The notes below the pieces were generated by a model. That model had not been told where the DNA came from. It made no database searches and saw only the letters and a program-made list of their open reading frames with translations. From Asterias rubens (lineage: Eukaryota > Echinodermata > Asteroidea > Forcipulatida > Asteriidae), in contig NC_047072.1 of the NCBI RefSeq assembly GCF_902459465.1, positions 15,853,776 to 15,917,775 of the forward strand: a stretch of 64,000 nt of DNA, given 5' to 3'. This document shows positions 45,501-57,500 of the stretch, in pieces (the first letter of the stretch is position 1; each line of letters begins with the position of its first letter). The position numbers and the translations under genes are program-made.

Positions 45501-48500
45501 AAAAACATTAAGCATGAAGTACAAGCGCATTCTTTGAACATGACAAAACACCACTTGTCAAGTGCTTGTAGCTGTTATGGTTAAGCTGTGGTTAACCACT
45601 GTGCAGAGTGTGCAGTTAAAAGTATCCTCCCTGTGACCCTGGAATGTGTGGTAATGCTGGGTCTATAAATACAGGTCAAATCAGACCTGTCAAGTCCCAG
45701 ACAGTTACCATAGATTAGTTGGAGGCTGTGGCTGTTGGTATGGCTGCTGCTATGGCTGCTGCTGTGGCTGCTGCTATGGCTGCCGGTATGGCTGCTGCTG
45801 TGGCTGCTGCTATGGCTGCTGCTATGGCTGCCGGTATGGCTGCTGCTGTGGCTGTATTTATGGCTGCTGCTATGGCTGCTGCTATGGCTGCTGCTATGGC
45901 TGCTGCTATGGCTGCCGGTATGGCTGCTTCTGTGGCTGCTGCTATGGCTGCTGCTATGGCTGCTGCTATGGCTGCTGCTATGGCTGCTGCTATGGCTGCT
46001 GATAGGGGCATTTTATACTTCAAGGAATCATGTGGTGGCCAAGTCACAGCCGCAGCCAGTAATTTAGATTTAAAGTGTATTGTAAAGTCTGCATTTAGTA
46101 AAGCATATAGGGAAATCACTGAGTAAAATCATAGAGCTAGGACCCATGGTGAAATGGTGTGTGAATTGGTGGAATTTGGGGTGTGTACATATTTCCAGCT
46201 GTGACAAATTATTGTCAGGTGTTTGCCATCTTTGACTTGAAAACATAAATTCAGTCAATTATTTTTTACATTGTGTGTGTGTAATTCATCTTTCGCCAAA
46301 AAATCACCTTTCAAGAATATGGTAGGATGTGAATAGAAAACAAACAGGCTACAATGTTTTAAGTAGATTTTACATTTCGACCTTGAATCATATTTTGATA
46401 TTTTTCTTGACAGGCTGACGGTGGTTTTACAGAAACGTCATCATGTGATCAAACATGCCTCTTTAATTCTGTAAGTACATCAGTTATGTATGTAAATAGG
46501 GGGTTTTCAGAACAATTCTTTTCTTTGACTTATGTTGACAATTATTAAAGGCAGTGGACACTATTGGTAATTGTCAAAGACTAGCCTTCACAGTTGGTAT
46601 ATCTCAACATGCATAAAATAACAAACCTGTGAAAATTTGAGCTCAATCGGTCATCGAGGTTGCGAGATAATAATGAAAGAAAAAATAACCCTTGTCACAC
46701 AAAGTTGTGTGCATTTAGATGGTTGATTTCGAGACCTCAAGTTCTAAATGTGAGGTCCCGAAATCAAATTCGTGGAAATATACTTCTTTCTCGAAAACTA
46801 TGGCACTTCAGAGGGAGCCGTTTCTCACAACGTTTTATATCATCAACCTCTCCCCATTACTCGTCACCAAGAAAGGTTTTATGGCAATAATTATTTTGAG
46901 TAATTACCAATAGTGTCCACTGCCTTTAAGAATACCTTTCTGGAGGATTGCCACTAGTATGAATTTTCTAATTGGTCCTCTAGACCAAGGGGAGACCCAG
47001 ACCCACTACCATAGCTCTTTATTTGTGGTGATGTAGAGAGACAGTAGAAATGTAACACCGAGGAGGTTCAGGGGGCTCGGTTCTTTAGACCAAGGGGAGA
47101 ACCAGACCTACTACTCTAGCTCTTTATGTATGGTAATGTAGAGAGACAGTAGAAATGTAACACCCAGGAGGTTCAGGAGGCTTAGTCCTCTTGACCAAGG
47201 GGAGACCCAGACCCACTACCCTAGCTCTTTATTTATGGTAATGTAGAGAGACAGTAGAAATGTAACACCCAGGAGGTTCAGGGGGCTTAGTCCTCTTGAC
47301 CAAGGGGAGACCCAGACCCACTACCCTAGCTCTTTATTTATGGTAATGTAGAGAGACAGTAGAAATGTAACACCCAGGAGGTTCAGGGGGCTTAGTCCTC
47401 TTGATTAAGGGGAGACCCAGACCCACTACCCTAGCTCTTTATTCATGGTGATGTAGAGAGACAGTAGAAATGTAACACCCAGGAGGTTCATGGGGCTTAG
47501 TCCTCTTGACTAAGGGGAGACCCAGACCCACTACCCTAGCTCTTTATTCATGGTGATGTAGAGAGACAGTAGAAATGAAACACCCAGGAGGTTCAGGGGG
47601 CTCGGTTCTTTAGACCAAGGGGAGACCCAGACCCACTACCCTAGCTCTTTATTTATGGTAATGTAGAGAGACAGTAGAAATGTAACACCAAGGAGGTTCA
47701 GGGGGCTACATCCTCTTGACCAAGGGGAGACCCAGACCCACTACCCTAGCTCGTTATTTATGGTAATGTAGAGAGACAGTAGAAATGTAACACCCAGGAG
47801 GTTCATGGGGCTTAGTCCTCTTGATTAAGTGGAGACCCAGACCCACTACCCTAGCTCTTTATTTATGGTAATGTAGAGAGACAGTAGAAATGTAACACCC
47901 AGGAGGTTCAGGGGGCTTAGTCCTCTTGGCCAAGGGGAGACCCAGACCCACTACCCTAGCTCTTTATGTATGGTAATGTAGAGAGACAGTAGAAATGTAA
48001 CACCCAGGAGGTTCAGGGGTCTAAATCCTCTTGACCAAGGGGAGACCCAGACCCACTACCCTAGCTCTTTATTTGTGGTGATGTAGAGAGACAGTAGAAA
48101 TGTAACACCCAGGAGGTTCAGGGGGCTCGGTTCTTTAGACCAAGGGGAGACCCAGACCTACTACTCTAGCTCTTTATGTATGGTAATGTAGAGAGACAGT
48201 AGAAATGTAACACCCAGGAGGTTCAGGGGGCTTAGTCCTCTTGACCAAGGGGAGACCCAGACCTACTACTCTAGCTCTTTATGTATGGTAATGTAGAGAG
48301 ACAGTAGAAATGTAACACCCAGGAGGTTCAGGGGGCTCGGTTCTTTAGACCAAGGGGAGATCCAGACCTACTACTCTAGCTCTTTATGTATGGTAATGTA
48401 GAGAGACAGTAGAAATGTAACACCCAGGAGGTTCAGGGGGCTTAGTCCTCTTGACCAAGGGGAGACCCAGACCTACTACTCTAGCTCTTTATGTATGGTA

Positions 48501-51500
48501 ATGTAGAGAGACAGTAGAAATGTAACACCCAGGAGGTTCAGGGGGCTAAATCCTCTTGACCAAGGGGAGACCCACACCTACTACTCTAGCTCTTTATTTA
48601 TGGTGATGTAGAGAGACAGTAGAAATGTAACACCCAGGAGGTTCAGGGGGCTTAGTCCTCTTGACCAAGGGGAGACCCAGACCCACTACCCTAGCTCTTT
48701 ATTTATGGTGATGTAGAGAGACAGTAGAAATGTAACACCCAGGAGGTTCAGGGGGCTCGGTTCTTTAGACCAAGGGGAGACCCAGACCTACTACTCTAGC
48801 TCTTTATGTATGGTAATGTAGAGAGACAGTAGAAATGTACCACCCAGGAGGTTCAGGGGGCTTAGTCCTCTTGACCAAGGGGAGACCCAGACCCACTACC
48901 ATAGCTCTTTATTTGTGGTGATGTAGAGAGACAGTAGAAATGTAACACCCAGGAGGTTCAGGGGGCTTAGTCCTCTTGACCAAGGGGAGACCCAGACCCA
49001 CTACCCTAGCTCTTTATTCATGGTGATGTAGAGAGACAGTAGAAATGTAACACCCAGGAGGTTCAGGGGGCTTGATCCTCTTGACCAAGGGGAGACCCAG
49101 ACCCACTACCCTAGCTCTTTATTTATGGTATTGATTTGTAGAGACATCCTTTGAAATGTAACACCCTGGATGTTCAGTCAGTGTCCCTTTTATAAAGAGT
49201 GCAACCCTTTTTTCAGGATGTTAAGTCACTGCCTGATTTGATTGTGATTTGATCTTTTGATTTCAGTGTACTGCAGGGTGTGGGCTATGGGACAACACAA
49301 CAACCCAGTCATGCAACCAAGCATGTGTAAGTCATTATTGATTCATCTACTCTATGTTTTGTTTAACTAAAGAGATACTGAGTGATAAATCCATAGAATA
49401 GGAATGTTGGATGATAATGGACAGAGTGGGAGGGGTTAACATTAAGTGACTGGAGTCAAAGTTCAATTTATTAATTATCAATTATCTTCAGATTATTATG
49501 AAGGTTTATTTGATGAGATTAGATGGTGATATGAGACAGTGAGGTTCAAGTGTTGATGTTTTCTTGAGTCCGGTAGGACTGATATTGCAATTACCTCCGT
49601 GCCCCTGGGTCATGGCCTTGCTGCCCTATCTGATATGGACAGCAGAAAGTTATTTTGTTCACACAGAGAGACCAAGGAAACTGCGTCATCCTTACAACAG
49701 TGAAGTATTAAGCCAAGTCCATGTTTGTTTGTTATCAGATTGTGTGTCAATGTGTGTGAATTGCTGCCAATACGCCAACAAGAAAAACAAACATTTTGAA
49801 TCAAACTCTCAAAAATCATAAAGATAACACCATTAAGAATGCCCCAGATTGCACTTCAATTATCTTATTGCAAAGATAAACACCAAGTAAAAACACTCTG
49901 AGGGCTTTGTTTCAATCCTGCGTGCTCCAGCATTGTCTAGATTAAAAACAAATCCTTGGGAAAACTGAACAAATATACAACATGAAGCATTGATGAAATT
50001 AAAATCAGAGAACTTACAGTAGGACCATGCAATCCATTTATTCTCCTTAGTCCTTTGTGTGGGTTTGAGATTGATTCTTATTCATTTTGAGGCATTGTAT
50101 GGTAGAGTTTCAGTACAGTTTTTATGAATGAAAAACACAAATCGGTGACAAACTTTTAAAACCTTCCATTTTTAACTGCCCATTTAGACCTCATCACCTA
50201 CTCAGGTTTTTCCATATTAAACTATATCTGAAATATTGGATTGCCTAAAGGTCTACAAAGTGGGATGAGACCACTTGAAATAAATCTTGACACAAATATT
50301 CAAATGTATCGTTATTGTTTGTTGTCTTGTTTCTTTCTCGTAGGATTCTATGTTTTCGTCCAAACAAGAAAAGGTAAATATGAAAGTTTTGGATCATTTT
50401 GGGGGAAGTCAGTTCCTTTGTGCTTATTTTGACTCCCAAATTTACTCACAAAATGGCCGACAAGATGTGCACATATGAGTGTATTGCGCAATTCACAAGG
50501 GGTTTATACAGGGACACCATTGTTGAATTGAAGAATTATGACATCAATTTGAACTAACGTAGGAGTTCTTCACCCTTCCACAAATCTTACTAAAAGTATG
50601 AAACTATTTATACAAGGGAATTGATTTGATGTCTGGGTACATTATGATTGTGAACACATCATTTGATTTGTATGTTGATTTATTTAAGATGGAGTCATGC
50701 TACTCAGGATGCCGTCATGCAGAAGATGAATATGCAGCACTTATTACAGGTAAGAAAAAAAAAACTAAGCACGCTCAGTGGGCGTGCAGTTCAGATAACT
50801 GTTTAAGCCACGTTTGTTTTGTATGAACATCAAATAAAATAAATGTCACTGGTACCACTATTCCAATTGGTAAATCTTACCCATGTCTGTACTTAGATGT
50901 TTTGTCCCAAGATGTATGTCTATTTTTTTTCTGACTGTGGTAAATAACCTGGATGAACTTTTTCTTTGTGTTTTATATGCAGCCTTAGTTGGTACCCCAT
51001 CAGCTCCCTTTGTTGTGTCAATGGAAAGCATTACAAACACCAGCTTTGATATCAGCTGGTTACCAGCCAGCCATGAAGCTGTGATGTATAAATTACAGTG
51101 GAAGTATGTGGACATAGAGGGCAGTATATGGACATCTTATAACATCCAGGTAAATTGCGGCTTAACCCTCTTACTATCTGACCAGTAATTGCTTCCAAAT
51201 TAAAACTAATTAAAGTTTCTTTTTCCTGGTGATTTGCCACTTATATACTTTGTCTGTAGCAGGTAGGCCTTAGATAAGAAAGACTTATAGATTGAACTTC
51301 AAAAATTTCTGCTTTCTCTACAGGCTGTTTCTACCACACAGATACCAGTGACTGGACTATATCCCTATGTAATATACTCGTTCCGTATACAGTGGGTTAT
51401 CACAACTAGACATGTGTTGTCATCTCCAGAAAGTGTTGAAGTTACTACTGAACCATATGGACGTAAGTTTTAAGGAGGCAATTACCAAGAGGGAAAATTA

Positions 51501-54500
51501 GTCACATTTTAAATTTCAGATTGTTGACACTCAAAAAACAATTTCTTTTGTGAGCAGTGTAGTTGGTTGCCCCCAAATTGCCTGTAGGCCCTTATGTTTA
51601 ATGTTGGCATTGTTAGTATGAAGTACAGTGTTGACTCCTTTAGTCTGTGCCATTGGACTCCTGGTCATGAACAGGTGTTTTTTGGCAAGAAACTTATTGC
51701 TTCTCTGCAGATAGATGGTTAACACCCTGTACACCCATTTGCCTGCCGATGCTGCATACTCCTAAGGAGCTGAGATGGTTTCAGTGTTTTATTGCCTTTT
51801 TCAAGAAGCTTTATTTTGATATTTCAGCTTCATTATCTGCACCAATCATAACTAGCCTTGTTTCATGAATTTTTAATTTGCTTGGTATATTTCAGCTCCA
51901 TTATCAGGACCCATCATAACTAGCCTTGTTTCAAGAAGTTCCTCTACCATATCAGTGTCTTGGCTGAAGCCTAACTTCCCCAGTGGTCCAATCATTGAGC
52001 ATATAGTGACCGTAGAGAATGCTGCTGGTGATAGACTGGTTACCATGGCTACTAGCTCACATACATTTGGTAGACTGGTGCCGGATACTTCCTACACAGT
52101 GACTGTTGAAGCTAGAAATGCTGAAGGGACGAGTCCAGGAGCCGCACAGAATGTTACCACCCTACCCGCAGTCAATGGTATGTTAAACAGGTTTGATGTT
52201 TACCTATACCTTTGCCCCAATTTAATAAAACGGGTTGTATTTTTTACCTACAAATGTCCTGATTGGGGAGCTATGATATCTCAATGGGGAACGGTGGTTT
52301 CAATGAGGGCAGAAGCATACCCCAACTTGGATAGTATACCTTTTACCTGCCTAAGCGGTAAATATTCCCTACAAGTTTCTGCTGAAAAAGAAGAGAAAAT
52401 ACCAGTTGTTGCGGCTGTATTTCTATGTTAACAGGGCCCAATTTGATGGCTCTGTTAGTTGTAAGCAAATAATCTGCGCTTACAGAAGCAGGGATCTTTA
52501 GAATCAGTGAGATTTAAGATGGGAATATTTCTCTGGAGGATTGGTACTGGTATCAACTTAAGAATCAGTGAGCTTTCAGAGGGACACATTTTTCTGAAGG
52601 AATGGTCCTGGTATGAACTTGAGAATCAGTGAGCTTTCAGATGGAAATATTTCTCTGGAGGATTGGTCCTGGTATGAACTTTAGAATCAGTGAGCTTTCA
52701 GATGGAAATATTTCTCTGGAGGATTGATCCTGGTATGAACTTTAGAATCAGTGAGCTTTCAGATGGAAATATTTCTCTGGAGGATTGATCCTGGTATGAA
52801 CTTTAGAATCAGTGAGCTTTCAGAGGGGAATATTTCTCTGGAGGATTGATCCTGGTATGAACTTTAGAATCAGTGAGCTTTCAGATGGAAATATTTCTCT
52901 GGAGGATTGATCCTGGTATGAACTTTAGAATCAGTGAGCTTTCAGAGGGGAATATTTCTCTGGAGGATTGGTCCTGGTATGAACTTTAGAATCAGTGAGC
53001 TTTCAGATGGAAATATTTCTCTGGAGGATTGGTCCTGGTATGAACTTTAGAATCAGTGAGCTTTCAGAGGGGAATATTTCTCTGGGGGATTGGTCCTGGT
53101 ATGAACTTTAGAACCAGTGAGCTTTAGGAGTGGAATATTTCTCCGGAGGATTGGTACTGGTATGAACTTTAGAATCAGTGAGCTTTCAGATGGAAATATT
53201 TCTCTGGAGGATTGGTACTGGTATGAACTTTAGAATCAGTGAGCTTTCGGAGGGGAATATTTCTCTGGAGGATTGGTACTGGTTTGAACTTTAGAATCAG
53301 TGAGAGATAAGATGTAAACATTTCTCTGCAGGAATGGTGTACTTTGTGTATAATCTGGTTTTGTTTTCTGTGAATAGATACTGGTATTCAGCCATTCTTA
53401 GTGGCTGGAGTCACAGCCTACAGTTTCCAGCTGGATACTAAAGCATCGTACATCTCCTTTACACCTCTTGACAAACTTGAAAATGCAGCCATCTTCCCAA
53501 GTGACTTACACATCGTGGATGTTGAAGAACAAACCATTGCAGGTTAGGACCAATATTAAGTTTGTAAACCTTTTTCTTGCAGAAAATATTGACAAAACAC
53601 TCCTTACCCAATGCTAAGAGCAATAAATAAACACATCAGAGAGTTCATACACTCTGATAATTTGAAGACTAGTCAAATGGTGGTTTATACATCATCATCA
53701 CTATAAATGCATTATTAATTTTGTTGTCATATAAAGACTGGTTCAATGAAATAGCCAGTAAATAGACCGATCCACTAAGCTCCGCCCCATTGCGTATTGA
53801 CCAATCACAACGCAACGAAGGTCCAACAAATAAGGTCCGACATGCGTGTGCATATCTTGCTCAAACGTGCGTGGTGGGCGGAGTCTACTGGATCAGTGTA
53901 TTGCCCCAAACAAGCACATTGCTTTGTAAACAAATCTGTGTAGTGTGCACTGCACATGTTGTGTGGGACCATCAAATGACAGATGGGTCTCATGTGCAGC
54001 ACATACCATGTGTGCATGAACACACACACCATCTATTTTAAAACCAACAAAAATGAAAAGTGTTTTAATTTCTGGCACCATTCATTTTCATTACACTATG
54101 GTTCTTAAAAGTATTCATAAATAGTGAAGTATGTGTATGAGATCAGATCCCTTGCAAAAGTTGACTGTGTATGTGGGAGTGGTGGTTGGGACAATGTCAG
54201 CTTCGTGTTGTGTTCAAGCGATCTAGGTCACTAACTAAGCTCTTGGATGGTACCCATGCCTACACCTTTATAGACTGTGAAGGGGAAACCTGTTTCATCA
54301 CCAGGAGTAGGTGGCAACATCCCCCTGGTGACAGTTGGTTTGGGTTAACAGCCCAAATTAGTTAAGTGTAGCCCTAATAATAATAATAATAAGACTTGTA
54401 ATGCGCACGTATCCACCTTGCTGGGTGTCCATGGCCTTGTGATGTTAGGCTGTCTCTCATTAAAAACTTACCAAAATTAAATAACACACTAATTAAACTG

Positions 54501-57500
54501 ACATTCCAAAAACTTGTTAGCGCGTACTACTGTATGGAGGGAGGAGTCTCTGTACAGCTTTAGATATTTCAGAACGTTGGATGATTTAATGAGTACTACT
54601 GTATGGATGGAGGAGTCTCTGTATAGCTTTAGATATTTCAGAATGTTGGATGATTTAATGAGTACTACTGTATGGAGGGAGGAGTCTCTGTACAGCTTTA
54701 GATATTTCAGAACATTGGATGATTTAATGAGTACTACTGTATGGATGGAGGAGTCTCTGTACAGCTTTAGATATTTCAGAACGTTGGATGATTTAATGAG
54801 TACTACTGTATGGAGGGAGGAGTCTCTGTACAGCTTTAGATATTTCAGAACGTTGGATGATTTAATGAGTACTACTGTATGGATGGAGGAGTCTCTGTAT
54901 AGCTTTAGATATTTCAGAATGTTGGATGATTTAATGAGTACTACTGTATGGAGGGAGGAGTCTCTGTACAGCTTTAGATATTTCAGAATGTTGGATGATT
55001 TAATGAGTACTACTGTATGGATGGAGGAGTCTCTGTACAGCTTTAGATATTTCAGAACGTTGGATGATTTAATGAGTACTACTGTATGGAGGGAGGAGTC
55101 TCTGTACAGCTTTAGATATTTCAGAATGTTGGATGATTTAATGAGTACTACTGTATGGAGGGAGGAGTCTCTGTACAGCTTTAGATATTTCAGAACGTTG
55201 GATGATTTAATGAGTACTACTGTATGGAGGGAGGAGTCTCTGTACAGCTTTAGATATTTCAGAACGTTGGATGATTTAATGAGTACTACTGTATGGAGGG
55301 AGGAGTCTCTGTATAGCTTTAGATATTTCAGAACGTTGGATGATTTAATGAGTACTACTGTATGGATGGAGGAGTCTCTGTATAGCTTTAGATATTTCAG
55401 AACGTTGGATGATTTAATGAGTACTACTGTATGGATGGAGGAGTCTCTGTATAGCTTTAGATATTTCAGAATGTTGGATGATTTAATGAGTACTACTGTA
55501 TGGAGGGAGGAGTCTCTGTATAGCTTTAGATATTTCAGAACGTTGGATGATTTAATGAGTACTACTGTATGGAGGGAGGAGTCTCTGTATAGCTTTAGAT
55601 ATTTTTGAATGTTGGATAATTTAATGAGTACTACTGTATGGATGGAGGAGTCTCTGTATAGCTTTAGATATTTCAGAATGTTGGATGATTTAATGAGTAC
55701 TACTGTATGGATGGAGGAGTTTCTGTACAGCTTTAGATATTTCAGAACGTTGGATGATTTAATGAGTACTACTGTATGGATGGAGGAGTCTCTGTACAGC
55801 TTTAGATATTTCAGAACGTTGGATGATTTAATGAGTACTACTGTATGGAGGGAGGAGTCTCTGTATAGCTTTAGATATTTCAGAACGTTGGATGATTTAA
55901 TGAGTACTACTGTATGGATGGAGGAGTCTCTGTATAGCTTTAGATATTTCAGAACGTTGGATGATTTAATGAGTACTACTGTATGGATGGAGGAGTCTCT
56001 GTATAGCTTTAGATATTTCAGAACATTGGATGATTTAATGAGTACTACTGTATGGATGGAGGAGTCTCTGTACAGCTTTAGATATTTCAGAACGTTGGAT
56101 GATTTAATGAGTACTACTGTATGGAGGGAGGAGTCTCTGTACAGCTTTAGATATTTCAGAACGTTGGATGATTTAATGAGTACTACTGTATGGAGGGAGG
56201 AGTCTCTGTATAGCTTTAGATATTTCAGAACGTTGGATGATTTAATGAGTACTACTGTATGGATGGAGGAGTCTCTGTACAGCTTTAGATATTTCAGAAC
56301 GTTGGATGATTTAATGAGTACTACTGTATGGATGGAGGAGTCTCTGTACAGGTTTAGATATTTCAGAACGTTGGATGATTTAATGAGTACTACTGTATGG
56401 AGGGAGGAGTCTCTGTACAGCTTTAGATATTTCAGAACGTTGGATGATTTCCTCAACAGTGTGATAATTGATCCTAAGAAATGATCTCGATCATATGTTG
56501 ATGCACTTATCTAAATTACAATGGACTTGTTGCAGATGTTGCCGTCCATTATTGGAAAAGTCTCCTCTTCCTGTCGGACACTTCAGGAACGATTCATCGG
56601 CGTACTGTAGATGTTAATAACCTAGAATCATGGAATACTTCTTCTGATGTCATCTTTAACAGCTCAAAGGTTGTGACCTTACTGACTGTTGATTGGCTGT
56701 TTGATCATCTTTATTTTGTACAGGAAAACCAGGTAAGAGTTGTGCTATAAATAGACCTTTTAATTAATGAAAGTTAAACTAAATTGTGTTTTCATAATCA
56801 TTAAAGCAATGTAAGTGTGAATTCATGGTTACCAAAAGCGTTTGCATTATAGACGATTGATAATATTGGTTTATTCAATATAAAACATTGGTTTATTACA
56901 TCTATAAAATGTGTTTATTACATCTATACTATACTATACTATACTACAAAGGCATTTATAAAGCGCTCTTACAAAAAATGTATCACAGTGCTTTACACAG
57001 AAAGAAAGAAAAAACAATAATATTGGCTTATTCAATCTATAATATTGGTTAATTCAATCTATAATATTGGTTTATTTAATCTGTAATATTGGTTTATTCA
57101 ATCTATATTATTATTGGATGTTTTCTTTATAGATATTAAGATGTGATCTTTCTTGTAGTCAGACACCAGAGGTTGTCATTGATGCTTTAGACTCGTCACC
57201 ATCTGAGCTTCATATTGATCCTTATAATGGGTGAGTGTTCACCAAGATGAATTTCTTAGATCTCAGGAATGATGCCAGACTCTGCAAGTTTCCTTAATTA
57301 TTTGAGCAGTGAGTCGTATTAAAATTTACCTTGTTAATTCCTTCACAAATAAATTCATTTAAAAGACTCCCTAATGATTTTTGGATATTCAAGATGTCAT
57401 TTGACTGTCTTAAATTTGTATGAAGTTTATGATGATATTATTTTGGTTGGCCCTTATATACTAATATGTTATAAGCATTGTAGACTTGGTGCTTTCCAAG

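Noticed and set aside
54489-56456. 655-codon minus-strand open frame of 23-residue repeats
   Set aside because: It is the mirror of a 69-bp minisatellite in a ROS1 intron. Both strands are open for the same arithmetic reason, and there is no family, leader or splice evidence.
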